From the NCBI RefSeq assembly GCF_000003195.3, contig NC_012870.2, positions 45,853,246 to 45,917,245 of the forward strand: a stretch of DNA of 64,000 bases, in the 5' to 3' direction. Below are positions 23,137 to 34,687 of this stretch, piece after piece. Made by a program: the position numbers and the translations under genes. The notes beneath the pieces were generated by a model. That model had not been told where the DNA came from. It was given only the letters and a program-made list of their open reading frames with translations, and did not search any database. The first letter of the stretch is position 1, and the number at the start of each line of letters is the position of its first letter. Source of the DNA: Sorghum bicolor (lineage: Eukaryota > Streptophyta > Magnoliopsida > Poales > Poaceae).

Positions 23137-24702
23137 ATGAATTCAAACATGTCTATCTACGAATTTCATAGACCTACGGGCACACATCTCGAACCACCAA
23201 AATCTTCAAAGCCTATCATAGCATCTAGTTTTGAGATAGATCCCTAATACATAGAATTTGTTCAAAAACAACCTTTCTCAGGAGAAGGTGAGGAAAACCC
23301 ATACACACACCTAAGAGAGTTTTATAGAGTCTGTGACCTCCTTCGCATAGAAGGCATGTCCGATGAGACCCTTAAATGGAAGCTCTTTCCGTTCTCTTTA
23401 ACAGGAAAAGCTAGACATTGGTACAAACTCAAAGTAGGGAGTGTTCATGGAGATTGGAAGGAGTTATATAATAGTTTTCATTCTAAATATTTTTCAATAT
23501 CCAAAGTGGCAGAACTTCGGCGTGAGATTATTTCTTTTAGACAACTGGAAGAAGAATCTCTTAGCAAATCATGAGACCGCTTTATTAACCTTACTCTCAC
23601 TAGCCCAAAGCTTTCTATTCCAGTAGAAGTTCTTCTAATTCACTTTTTTGAGGGCCTTAGTAGGGAAAATAAGCAAACCTTGAATACAGCCTCTAGAGGA
23701 TCCTTCTATCACCTACCTGCTAGTGAAGCTAGGGATTTAATTGATTCATTGAGTGGAAAGTTTCCTAGCATTTATATCTATGAGAAAGAGAAAGAACCAG
23801 TTCCTAGACAAGAAGAAGAAGTTTCGATAGCCAGATTACAACCACTTCAATCCCAAACTTTAGCTATCGATCCTAAACCATCAATACCCCAAAATTCTCC
23901 AAAGGAGGAAGGAATTCCGACCTTAAATCTTTCAGATGCTGATGGTTTAGACTTCTGGTTCCATAAGAGACCTTCAAGCAGGGATAATTCAAATCCTTGC
24001 AATAATGTTTCTCTTAGAGAATGTCCTGGTTCCTATTATGAAGAAGTCGAGGATGACATATCAAGTGAAGGAGAGCTAAGCCATATAGAAAATTCTATCT
24101 GCTCCCCTTCCATGTTCACAAGTTCTAAATCCATCCTTGACCTTAGAGATCCCTCTTATTCCTCTTCTTTTTAGTCTCATGATGATCCTAGCAATTCACC
24201 AAGACGACCAAACCATAGGAGTCATAAAGACCATGAGGATGACATGTCAAGTAATGTCATAGAAGGAGAGCTAAGCAATATAGAAAATTCTAACACCTCC
24301 CCTTTCCTGATCACAAGTTCTAAATGGCTAAAATGTGTAGAATGGATGGACAAGGAAGAAGCCTTAATGGATTCTGACTTTGGCTCAATTTCAAATGGTG
24401 AGTTCTTGACTCCCTTTGAAGATGAGATTCATCCAACTACAGAAGAGGACATAGGTGAGACCAATCCAGGAGAAACTCCGAACATTCAGATTGGAGACGA
24501 AGATAACATTAATGAGCATGGAATTTATTTCATAGCCACTTCATTTACTCCATGCTCATATGCAACATCTTCCCAATCTACTGGTCTCTCCAACATCACC
24601 ACATTCGAGATCTCCAACCCCCTCTTCCTTTCTATTTATAAAAACTTTAAAAGGGCGGTTGTCGACGCATATGTCTATAATAAATATTGCAGATCTCGTT
24701 GA
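23137..24702 (+). pseudogene. Element D gag, broken
   Basis: Capsid-precursor relic beginning MNSNMSIYEFHRPTG. The core reads NPYTHLREFYRVCDLL, LKWKLFPFSLTGKARHWYKL and VHGDWKELYNSFHSKYF, matching the Gag of element A. Later segments ENKQTLNTASRGSF, a serine-rich stretch, and a conserved tail KNFKRAVVDAYVYNKYC end at TGA 24700. A stop near 23246, a frameshift near 23574 and a stop near 24172 inactivate it. No zinc knuckle, protease or RT follows. Confidence 0.85.
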
Positions 24703-24998
24703 GTTGATCTTGATATAGGTCAGCGTTGGAAGGGAAACCACTTCGCCGACATAAATTGATGGTTTCCCAAGGACAAGCTTAGTGTCCTAAAATAAGCACT
24801 GATCAGATCGTAACATGAGCTTTTAATTATTTGCAACATTACCTTGTGTATTGAGCATATAAAGATAATTGTGAAAATATTCCTTCGGGTATTCTTGTCA
24901 CTAACCTTTCCAAGATTGGAGCAAGAAGATCGGATGAATGACAAGCACAAGGTATGTCCAACCAATCATCATACAACATTGAATTAAATTCACCCAAA

Positions 24999-25020
24999 CT
25001 TGAATTTTGCAAAATTCAAG
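24999..25020. repeat. 22-bp perfect palindrome, copy in D
   Basis: Half-site CTTGAATTTTG followed exactly by its reverse complement. The flanks CCAA and TTGG extend it with one mismatch. The same palindrome is at 32680-32701 (C) and 62823-62844 (I). A polypurine tract CTTGGGGGAG follows at once (25021). Confidence 0.9.
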
Positions 25021-25988
25021 CTTGGGGGAGTACTTTACATAAAAACATCCTTTGCCATGTTGCTATGTTGGTTGTCCCTACCTTTGAGACATGCTCAATT
25101 TGTTAAATACTAATCACAGTACTTCATCTCCACTTGAGTAGATCTCTATATATGCCATCACGCTACCTTTGTTTATCCTAGTAAGTGTTAGTTTGGAAGT
25201 AGAGCAAATACTTCTTTTGGCTTTTAAAGTAAGCATGGTGCTTAGGTTAAATAGCCTTCCTTAATCTGATTAGACATGGAGTCTAGTTCGGTTATTGAAC
25301 TAAAAACTGCTTGTGTAGACATTGGTATATTTTGTCGGACTAACCCCTGCAGGAAAACTTTCAATATCGATTTGGGAAGTCCTGAGATAAACTCACATCG
25401 GAGAAGAAGAGAGAGACACATCAAGTTTAACAATTTACACAAGGAAGATGTAGCTCATAAGAGATGATCCATGGAGGGTGCCACGAACACGATGCACAAT
25501 CGCTAAGAAAGAGAAGTTTCCACAAGGTGAGATGGTACCATCACTCTTCAATTAAGGTAACATCTTAAGGTATGTGACTATCACTTTTATAAGCTTCTCC
25601 TTGGTTCTGGCATTCACATAAAGAGACAAACATGTATGATTTATAACTAATAATTAACCAACCCAACTGATTCAACATGTTTAGTCCTTTAATCTTTGTT
25701 CCTAGTACTACCTCCATGATCCCACACTCCTAATCATATGAGCTAAAATATTACACATTCAATCTTTGAGAGATATAAAGAAAAAGACATATACATAGAT
25801 AGATTATCTTTCTATAAGGTTGAAGCGATCTGATCTGACAAATGTTATAAGTACTACACTCATGAACTTATCATCCATCAACTTTGTCTTGCTCACTATG
25901 CTTAAGGTTAGAGAAGAACAAATACACTTTTGGTTCTGTTCCACCAACAGGACCCATGCACTTGATCTCTGCCTTGTCTCTATGAGCA
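25021..25988 (+). other. Element D non-coding spacer
   Basis: Begins with a PPT-like CTTGGGGGAGT not next to an LTR. The rest is AT-rich without coding frames and is colinear with 31840-32680 of C and 61850-62815 of I (both inverted). Confidence 0.6.
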
Positions 25989-26205
25989 GGTACACTTGGA
26001 GCAAAACTTGGTGGAGTTTTACAACTCCCAGATTCCACCAAGTGAAGGACCTGGATCTACGAGCACAAACACACTGAGCAGGATACTGCCAACACCGCAC
26101 TTCGAACTGTTGGACAAACGAAGAACATGGGTGACACCGTATCAAGTGGTGCAGACGTCAAGGTCCACACCTAAATCAAATGACGCACCTAAAGAACGAA
26201 CATGA
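25989..26205 (+). pseudogene. Conserved short reading frame of unknown function (D)
   Basis: About 70 codons reading EQNLVEFYNSQIPPSEG, STNTLSRILPTPHFELL, RRTWVTPYQVVQTSRS. Near-identical frames occur in C (31560-31735) and I (61600-61790), each ending just before an AACACCGAACGCC or equivalent stretch and GGTAAA. A CAG-GTACACT junction precedes it and a GGTAAA follows, so it could be an internal exon. No known family is recognised, and there is no good independent start codon. Confidence 0.5.
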
Positions 26206-28375
26206 TGAGAAGTCTTGTTCAGAAGACTTAAAACATTGAACCCTCGCCGAAAGGTAAAATCAGTAGTTATCCATATTTATCCTTTCTCTTTTCCCTTTAA
26301 ATTATTTACTTTCCTTAAATGGCTTGTTAGTTAATCATACTATCTTGAAAAGAAAATAAAAAGGTTAAAATTAGTAAGCCCCATATGAGTATGCTCGTGG
26401 CATAAAACCCATAAGTACATTCACTGTGGTGGCGTAAAAATAAATATATTCATATCCTATAAAAATGAAAATATAAATAAATTTATGATCCTACCAAAGA
26501 GAGTAATATTTATTAGAGGAAGCTCAACATGATAAAGGCAAAGAGATTTTATGCTAACACTTAACCAGTTCCACAAAGCTTTGTTGTCTATTTGAGCTCC
26601 ACAGAATTCAAGGATCAAAGAAGACTAGCAGACGGAGGACATCCTAATTGCTGTCAGGGTGCTGCCGACATTCAAATACACCTCCGCCACCTGCTAGCTA
26701 CATCAGAACAAGTTACGTCAAAATCTAGCTTGGGGGAGAGCACCCCCATTTATCCAGCTAAGTGTTTCTACTTGCGTTTATACTTTACTCAAATAATAAA
26801 AAGACACATAATTATAAAAACCTAAATAAAGATTTTGTGGTTATATAAATATCTTTGCTTAGTTTGCTAAATACATAAATAGATAAATAAAGTTTGCTAT
26901 GAACCCTTATGATAAGCTCTCACATGGATATGATGAATAGTTGCTCTGCCATGACTAGTTCTCAAAATTGAAATCACTCTCAAGTTTAGGCATGACTGTT
27001 ATGAATTAAGATTTGCTCTAAACCTGAACTTGTGGGAAGAGTACCTGATCAAAAGTCTAAGTCGTTAACAGATATGATATGGGAAGGTTGAGTTGCTATT
27101 TATCTGTTCCTAGAGATGCTAGAGTTCTGGAGAATTTTATCTTTTAAAATCTTTAAAAATGTTGCATGATGAGTTCCTGTATGATGAGAGTTTAAAATCC
27201 TACCACAGCTATATATACATGCTTGCTAGACTTTGAGCCACACATTTACTTTTTACTGCTTATGAGCAATGAGTGTGGTCAAGCTGTGTAGACCCTTAGG
27301 AGCTTGTCATGCAGTTAAAATCAAGATTCACTTGCACGTTCACTCATACATTCTGCTTCTACTCCGGAAGTACACATCCACATACATCCACTCCTTTCCA
27401 TCTCCAGATTCACCTAAAATTATTCTACTCCTATCTAGGAGAGAATAGCCAAAAACATTATCCTATCCCTGTTATTCCCCATGAATAAATGCTCGAGATA
27501 TTTTGGTTACTACCACTTGCTACATTATTCCAGGAGGGTGAGTGCTCTAAAAAGAGTGAATACAAAGAAATAAAAAGGGGCAAGTGCCCGAAACCTCGAA
27601 GAAAAGAAAAAGTGAGACGAGAGGTAAAAATGGACAAGTGTCCAACAGTAGAATTAGGGGTAAAAGATACCCACCTGAGAGAAACGAAAAAAAATAATAT
27701 AGAGCATCTCATTCTTCTCAAAAATCTACAAAGTGCAAGAAAGGTATGTATCCCCTCAAAAGAGCAAAAGTAGAATTAGACTTTCACCATTATTTTCACC
27801 ATCATCACCATACACTATTCATTCGCCACACATGCACATCTTGATATTGACTTACTGACTTGTTCCTCTGGACCCATGGTTTGACTATGCAATAAATGTC
27901 TTGTAAGTATGTATTAGCTCCAGATATCAAAGCCTCATTAGAGTAGGATGAGAGAGAAGGCAATATCACTATGCCTCACACCACAAATACCACATACTTT
28001 GAGAGAAGGCATATATCATTACTGCCTTGGTAAGGATCCAGAAATACCACAAAAGAGAGATTTGAGAGAGTCATACAAGGAATCTCTAAGTTTTATTTGA
28101 AAATCCGCAAAAACTCTAGAGCTATAGTTGATCAAAGAACAAGAGACATGGTGCTTGACTTGACCGTTCTATCTTTTAACTGCTCAAGACACAAGTAACG
28201 GTTGCAAGCCCCATGGTGGAAGGTAATATGAGTAAGTTTAAATCTTAACAGTTTACCTTAACTTAGAGATGAGATCTTGTTTGAATGCATGTGTACCTTT
28301 AAGGCATAAAACCACTGCAGAAACACTGGAGTCCATCCTTGCTCAGGGATGAGAAAGACGTAAGCTTGGGAGAGT
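26206..28375 (+). other. Element D 3' non-coding region
   Basis: Contains the block TGGGGCTTA/TAAGCCCCATATGAGTATG near 26375, a second PPT-like site with a GGGGG...CCCCC hairpin (26728-26748), the GGACA..TGTCC block (27628-27680), and the true PPT AAGCTTGGGAGAGT at 28362-28375 before the 3' LTR. Confidence 0.65.
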
Positions 28376-30988
28376 TGTTGACGGTCCTTAAGTACTAAAT
28401 TTAATCATCAAATAAATAAAGAAAAGGATCCAAATGCAACCAACACCTAGACTTAGGGTTTTATCTGACAGAATTCCACAAGTTTTGGTGTTTGTCTATT
28501 TCTGCAGGGGGTTATCAGGAAATATGGAGGAAAGGCCCACACATCGGGTTTACATAGAGATATTAACGTGCCGCGCAATTTCTATCATCTAAAAGACTCC
28601 AGAAGCCACGAGAACGAACGAGAAGGTGATCGGGCCCGGGGGCAGGGCGCCCGCCCTCCCCCCTTGGGCGCTCGCCTAGCTATAGAGTCCAAATAGGACT
28701 CATTTCGCGGATTACGCTCCACCGACCTAAAGGATCAAGAATAACCGTTCAATCAATATCGGTTTGATCCGACGGCCCAGATTCACTTGAGGGGACTATA
28801 TAAGCAGACCCCCTGGCACCTGGAGGAGGCACCCCCTTCATCCTTATTCATTATTCATAGACAGAGCAAAGCTAGGGTTTGGAGATGAGAGCTCTCCTCT
28901 CTTCTCTAAACTAGAGTAGATCTAGATAGTAGCAAGATGGAGAGTGAGGGAGGATTGGAGGAGACGCCGGCCTGTCAGTTCTTCCTCTGATTGTACTTCG
29001 TCATGATCAAGCTCTAATCAAGCTTGCTCATGGGATGACTATTGACGGTCCCTAATGCTCACATTTAACCATCAACTAATCATGGAAAAGGAACTAAATG
29101 CAACCAACACCTAGACTTAGGGTTTTATCTGATAGAATTCCACGAGTTTTGGTGTTTGTCTATTTCTGCAGGGGGTTATCAGGAAATATGGAAGAAAGGC
29201 CCACATGTCGGGATTACATAGAGATATTAACGTGCCGCGCAATTTTCTACCATCTAGAAGACTCCAGAAGCCACGGGAACGAACGGGAAGCCGAGAGGCC
29301 TCAGGGACAGGGCGCCCGCCCAAGTCCCGAGGGCGCCCACCCTGGAGTTCTGCCCAATCACGTCCAAACTCGCGGATCGTGCTCCACCGACCTATAGGAT
29401 CAAGGAAAACCGTGCGATTAATGTCGGTTTGATCCGACGGCCCATATTCACTTGAAGGGACTATAAAACCAGACCCCCTGGTCCCTGGAGATCATACCTC
29501 TTCTACAGAATCAAAGTTAGGGTTTCAATTCTTCATCCAAGTAGAGAGGATCCCTCTAGTTCTTCTAGTTCTACCTCTAGTTCATCTAGATCTACTTCTA
29601 GTTCATCTAGTTCTAGTTCGTCTAGTTCTAGTTCTAGTTAGTTCTAGTTGTAATCTAGAAAATAGGGAGAGAGAAGTGGAGAGCGGAGGAGGAGGAGCCG
29701 GATCTGTCGGATCATCCTCAACATTGTACTTTTGCAGCAACTGGTTCGTTCTTCATCGTTCTCTAGGTTCTTCAATTCATAATCCTGAGTTCTTTAATTA
29801 CTTTTATTTACATTCAAGTTATTTATTGGATTCCCGCTTGCATCAAGTGCTCTAATCTTTGCAACATTAGAGTAGTAATTAATAGATTAGACGTGGTGTT
29901 TAGTCCTGCAATTACCTGGAATTGCACCCAATCCTGCGGATTGTTGTGGTAGCCTTAGGGTAGTGACAGCCCTAACGGTCAACGTATTCCACCTCGTTCG
30001 GATCGGTGTTTGTAGGACCGTCGTCAGAGCTTCCTAGCCCCCTTCTCATCTCTTTTTGTGGTTAGTGTTCTGATGTCCTGAAATAAATAATCTTTGAGGT
30101 AATTCTTGATTCTTAGATCAACTAGAGAACTCTCAGGAAACTTCCTCTCTTCCCACCAAAAATAATTATATAGTTATCCTTGGGCGATCTTGAGTCTTAA
30201 TTAGTCCACTCACGTTCCCTGTGGAAAATCGATACTCTGGAATACTCCCGGGTGAAAGCTACATCGGTATCCGTGCGCTTGTGGATTTTTCTATTTGCGT
30301 TTAAAATACCCAACAATGACTCTGGTAATCTACTTCTAATTCATTATGCAACTACTAATCATGTATGTTCTGGTTCACAACTCTTTTGAGTACTTTAATC
30401 TATAGGACGCTATAGGTGAGAGTTGTAGTATAGGTGTAAGCATGGTGCTTAGACCTAGATTACTTGTGGATATCCCCTGTCTAGCTGGATCGTGTGGTAG
30501 GCCGCATAGGTGACAGTTACGTTGGTCCTCTGTAGTCCACCTCTTGTTAGCAGGATGGGTAGGGTTTATCGGCCTTTGGATAAGCATCCTTTGTGGTGTA
30601 TTCTTATCACGTGGTTCGTCCCAGACATAGTCATACCCCTTTGAAGTAGAGAAACCATAGTTATCCTCTCTATTCTCCTACCATCGCCCATATATTAGAT
30701 TGCTCTACTCTTTATTCCCATATTATCACTTATTATACCTTTAATATTGTTCTTATTCAATTCTACCGTCTTTCCTATTTACACCTATCTATATATCTTG
30801 GTTAAGTTAGAGCGTAGTTGGTTATCCCGTTTCCCTGTGGATACGATAAAACCTTTAACCGGGTAAAAGCTACAACGGTATCCGTGCGCTTGCGGATTTA
30901 TCTGTGTGCGTCTAAATACCATAGTACACTCTAGTGCCATGCTGGGGATGACAACCTAGTATTCAAGTGGTGTTAACAAGTATCAACA
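28376..30988 (+). repeat. Element D 3' LTR, interrupted by E
   Basis: LTR pieces 28376-29039 and 30321-30988 together give about 1,332 bp, matching the 5' LTR. E and its ATGAC duplication lie between. Confidence 0.92.
29040..30315 (+). mobile_element. Solo LTR E of the element-A family
   Basis: 1,276 bp, starting TATTGACGGTCC (a mutated TGTTGACGG) and ending TAAAATACCCAACA, the ends of A's LTRs. Exact target duplications ATGAC lie at 29035-29039 and 30316-30320. The TATA box ACTATAAAACC is near 29461. Tandem CTAGTTCTAGTT repeats lie at 29560-29650. Confidence 0.92.
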
Positions 30989-31559
30989 CATAGTCTAATA
31001 AGCATGTATATATGTCTGTGGTAGAATTTTAAACTCTCATCATACAGGAACTCATCATGCAATATTTTAAAGATTTTTTTAAGATAAAATTCTCCAGAGT
31101 TCTAGCATCTCTAGGAACAGATAAACAGCAACTCAACCTTTCCATATCATATCTGTTAACCACTTAGACTTTAGATCAAGCACTCTTCCCACAAGTTCAG
31201 GTTTAGAGCAAATCTTAATTCATAACAGTCATACCTAAATTTGAGAGAGATTTCTGTAGGATAGGAATATATTTATTTTAGTTTTACGCGACCACAGTGA
31301 ATGTACTTATGGGTTTCATGCCACGAGCATACTCACATGGGGCTTAGTATTTTTAACATTTTTATTTTCTTTTCAAGATAGCATGATTAACTAATAAGCT
31401 ATTTAAGGAAAGTTAGTAATTAAAGGGTAAAGGGAATGCAGAAAGGATAAATATGGATAACTACCGATTTTACCTTTCAGCGGGGGTTCAATGTTTTAAG
31501 TCTTCTAAAGAAGACTTCTCACCGTGTTCATTCTTCAGGTGCGTCATTTGATTCAGTGT

Positions 31560-31735
31560 GGACCTTGACGTCTGCATCTCTTAATACGGTGTCACCCATG
31601 TTCTTCGTTTGCCCAGTAGTTCGAAGTGCGGCGTTGGCAGTATCCTGCTCAGTGTGTTTGTGCTCGTAGATCTAGGTCCTTCACTTGGTAGAGTCTGAGA
31701 GTTATAAAACTCCTCCATGTTTTGCTCGAAGTGTA
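31560..31735 (-). pseudogene. Conserved short reading frame (C)
   Basis: Minus-strand counterpart of 25989-26205: FEQNMEEFYNSQTLPSEG, STNTLSRILPTPHFELL, GKRRTWVTPY, then a stop. Function unknown. Confidence 0.5.
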
Positions 31736-31741
31736 TGGGTC

Positions 31742-31764
31742 CTGTTGGTGGAAAACACCAACAG
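31742..31764. repeat. Hairpin with 9-bp stem, copy in C
   Basis: CTGTTGGTG, loop GAAAA, CACCAACAG. Also at 61847-61869 in I with one mismatch. D has lost the first arm (CTGTTCCACCAACAG, near 25937). Confidence 0.75.
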
Positions 31765-32679
31765 AACCAAAAGTGTATTTGTTCTTCTCTAACCTTAAGC
31801 ATAGTGAGCAAGACAAAGTTGATGGATGATAAGTTCATGAGTGTAGTACTTATAACATTTGTCAGATCAGATCACTCAACCTTATGGAAAGATAATCTAT
31901 CTATGTATATGTCTTTTTTTTATATCTCTCAAAGATTGAATGTGTAACATTTTAGCTCATATGATTAGGAGTGTGGGATCATGGAGGTAGTACTAGGAAC
32001 AAAGATTAAAGGACTAAACATGCTGAATCAGTTGGGTTGGTTAATTTGGAGTTACAAATCATACATGTTTGTCCTTTATTTATGTGAACCCAGAACTAAG
32101 GAGAAGCTTATAAAAGTGATAGTCAGATATCTTAAGATGTTACCTTAATTGAAGAGTGATGATACCATCTTACCTTGTGGAAGCTTCCCATTCGTAGTGG
32201 TTGTGTACCGTGTTTGTGGCACCCTCCATGGATCATCTCTTATGAGCTACGTCTTCCTTGCGTAAATTGTTAAACTTTATGTGTCCCTCTCCTTGTCTCC
32301 AATGTGAGTTTATCTCAGGACTTCCCAGGTTGATATTGAGAGTTTTCCTGCAGGGGTTAGTCTGACAAAATATACCAATATCTACTCAAACAGTTTTTAT
32401 TTCAATAACCAAACTAGATTCCATGTCTAATCAGATTAAGGAAGGTTGTTTAACCAAAGCACCATGCTTAATTTAAAAGCCAATAGAAGTATGTGCAGTA
32501 CTTCCAAACTAACACTTACTAGGATAAACAAAGGTAGTGTGATGGCATTTATAGAGATCTAGTCAAGTGGAGATGAAGTAGTGTGATTAGTTTTTAACAA
32601 AATTAGCATGTCTCAAAGGTAGGGACAACAAACATAGCAACATGACAAAGGATGTTTTTATGTAAAGTACTCCCCCAAC

Positions 32680-32701
32680 CTTGAATTTTGCAAAATTCAA
32701 G
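32680..32701. repeat. 22-bp perfect palindrome, copy in C
   Basis: Same CTTGAATTTTG half-site with its exact complement as in D and I. Confidence 0.9.
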
Positions 32702-32997
32702 TTTGGGTGAATTTAATTCAATGTTGTATGATGATTGGTTGGACATGCCTTGTGCTTGTCATTCATCCGATCTTCTTGCTCCAATCTTGGAAAGGTTAGT
32801 GACAAGAATACCCGAAGGAATATTTTCACAATTATCTTTATATGCTCAATACATAAGGTAATGTTGCAAATAATTAAAAGCTCATGTTACGATCTAATCG
32901 GTGCTTATTTTAGGACACTAAGCTTGTCCTTGGGAAACCATCAATTTATGTCGGCGAAGTGGTTTCCCTTCCAACGCTGACCTATATCAAGATCAAC

Positions 32998-33920
32998 TCA
33001 ACGAGATCTGCAATATTTATTATAGACATATGCGTCGACAACCGCCCTTTTAAAGTTTTTATAAATAGAAAGGAAGAGGGGGTTGGAGATCTCAAATGTG
33101 GTGATGTTTGAGGGACCAGTAGACTGGGAAGATGTTGCATATGAGCATGGAGTAAATGCAGTGGCTATGAAATAAATTCCATGCTCATTAATGTTATCTT
33201 CGTCTCCAATCTAAATGTTCGGATTTTCTCCTTGATTGCTCTCACTTATGTCCTCTTCTATAGTTGGATGAATCCCATCTTCAAAGGGAGTCAAGAACTC
33301 ACCATTTGAAATTGAGCCAAAGTCAGAATCCATTAATGCTTCTTCCTTATCCATCCATTCTACACATTCTAGCCATTTAGAATTTGTGATCAGGAAAGGG
33401 GAGGTGTTAGAATTTTCTATATGGCTTAGCTCTCCTTCACTTGATATGTCATCCTCGACTTCTTCATAACAGGAACCAGGACATTTGCTAAGAGAACCAT
33501 TATTGCAAGGACTTGGATTATCCCTGCTTGAAGGTTTCTTATGGAACCAAAAGTCTAAACCATCAGTATCTGAAAGATTTAAGGTCGGAATAATTCCTTC
33601 CTCCCTTGAAGATTTTTGGGGTATTGATGGTTTAGGATCGATAGCTAAAGTTTGGGATTGAAGTGGTTGTGATCTAGCTATCGAAACTTCTTCTTCTTGT
33701 CTAGGAACTGGTTCTTTCTCTTTCCTAGGGATATAAAAGCTAGGAGACTTTCCGCTCATTAAATCAATCAAATTCCAAGCATCACTAGCGGACAGGTGGT
33801 GGAAAGATCCTCCAGAGGCCGCATGAAGGGTTTGCTTATTTTCCCTACTAAGGCCCTTAAAAAAGTGAAATAGAAGAACTTGCTCTGGAATAGAAAGCTT
33901 TGGGCCAGTGAGAGTAAGGT
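32998..33920 (-). pseudogene. Element C gag, truncated by F
   Basis: Minus-strand C-terminal two thirds of the same Gag as in D: GPKLSIPEQVLLFHFFKGLS, ENKQTLHAASGGSFHHLSAS, REEGIIPTLNLSDTDGLDFW, EDDISSEGELSHIENSN, the tail KNFKRAVVDAYVYNKYC-like region, stop at 32998. The reading frame is open from 33920 down to about 33211, better kept than in D. The N-terminal capsid half is missing because F's LTR begins at 33921. Confidence 0.85.
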
Positions 33921-34640
33921 TGTTGACACCATTTTTTGGATACGTACCCAGGATCGGTAGAGTGTAGATCGGCAAGACAAGGCAACAGTGACTGGTCTGC
34001 AGGAGAGTTGCCGATGAGGGTGGTTGCCGATGAAGAGACAGCTAAATGTGTCTAAGTCCATGGATGGTGATGTGTTTGTGCCGATGGCCAGCATTAACCT
34101 TTGCCGATGGCTGCGATGGAGAGTATGCAGATGACGTGGAAGGAAGGCTTGAAGGTTGCCGATTGGTCTATGGTGGCATCCCAGTTTGTCATAGGAGGAT
34201 AGTTTTATGTTTTCCTTAGTTATTTAGATCGTTTTGTATACGGATTTTGTTTGATTAGGAATTCAAGTTCTAGTCGTGTCTGGTTGTAGCTCTTTGAGCA
34301 GGGTATAAATGTAGACCCTAGGGCCTTGTAATCGAGATATCTATCAATCAATCAAACACCAGTTTTTACTCATATTCCAGTATCTATTTTTTTCGACGAC
34401 TTCGTCATATTTTCCTTTTTTCATTACGAGTTCTTAGGAGTTCGTCGACTCAAGCTCGGCGTATTCTCAAGTTCCGCGTGAATACCTCTTGGCCGAGGCA
34501 TCCGTGCGCATCGCTGTTGCCGGGACCAAAGTATTCGAGTTATCACCTTCGCCGATAGTAAGGTCAAATTGGCTGGCACTTCTTAACGTTTGAATCGGGT
34601 ATTAGCCCTTCGTGTTTGCAGATCAGCTTTTGCATCAACA
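33921..34640 (+). repeat. Element F 5' LTR
   Basis: 720 bp, TGTTGACACC ... TTTGCATCAACA. Matches, inverted, G's LTR at 41801-42515. ATCGG/CCGAT occurs nine times. Confidence 0.9.
34304..34310 (+). promoter_or_regulatory. TATA box in F LTR
   Basis: TATAAAT within GAGCAGGGTATAAATGTAG. The equivalent GTCTATATTTATACCCTGC is present inverted in G's LTR near 42121. Confidence 0.6.
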
Positions 34641-34647
34641 CATCTTT

Positions 34648-34665
34648 TGGCACACTCGGTGGGAC
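34648..34665 (+). promoter_or_regulatory. Element F primer-binding site
   Basis: TGGCACACTCGGTGGGAC, 7 bp inside the LTR, starting with TGG as required for a tRNA CCA end. It is clearly different from the tRNA-Asp type of A, D and I. The priming tRNA is not identified. Confidence 0.65.
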
Positions 34666-34687
34666 CAGATTCAAGATCAAGATCGAC

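Larger units (their letters stand above)
21651..30988 (+). mobile_element. Non-autonomous gypsy element D
   Basis: Plus-strand element with LTRs 21651-22984 and 28376-30988 (the latter split by solo LTR E), tRNA-Asp PBS, a broken gag, about 3.7 kb of largely non-coding DNA and a PPT. Target duplications are CATAG on both sides. There is no trace of RT or integrase, so movement required proteins in trans. It lies inside C, a member of the same LTR type in opposite orientation. Confidence 0.92.
30994..32997 (-). other. Element C internal non-coding region
   Basis: Resumes element C after D. It contains the conserved short frame (31560-31735, minus), a 9-bp-stem hairpin (31742-31764), the palindrome (32680-32701) with the adjacent PPT-like TCCCCCAA, and otherwise AT-rich DNA without genes. 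Confidence 0.7.
19181..33920 (-). mobile_element. Non-autonomous gypsy element C (5' end beyond F)
   Basis: Minus-strand element whose 3' LTR is 19181-20515. Internal sequence runs 20516-21650 and resumes at 30994-33920 after the insertion of D (target duplication CATAG, 21646-21650 and 30989-30993). It carries a gag relic but no RT, RNase H or integrase. The gag is cut at 33920 by element F, so the PBS and 5' LTR are not in the window. Relative to I it lacks the protease remnant and the middle PPT-like site, through deletion near 31258. Confidence 0.85.
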
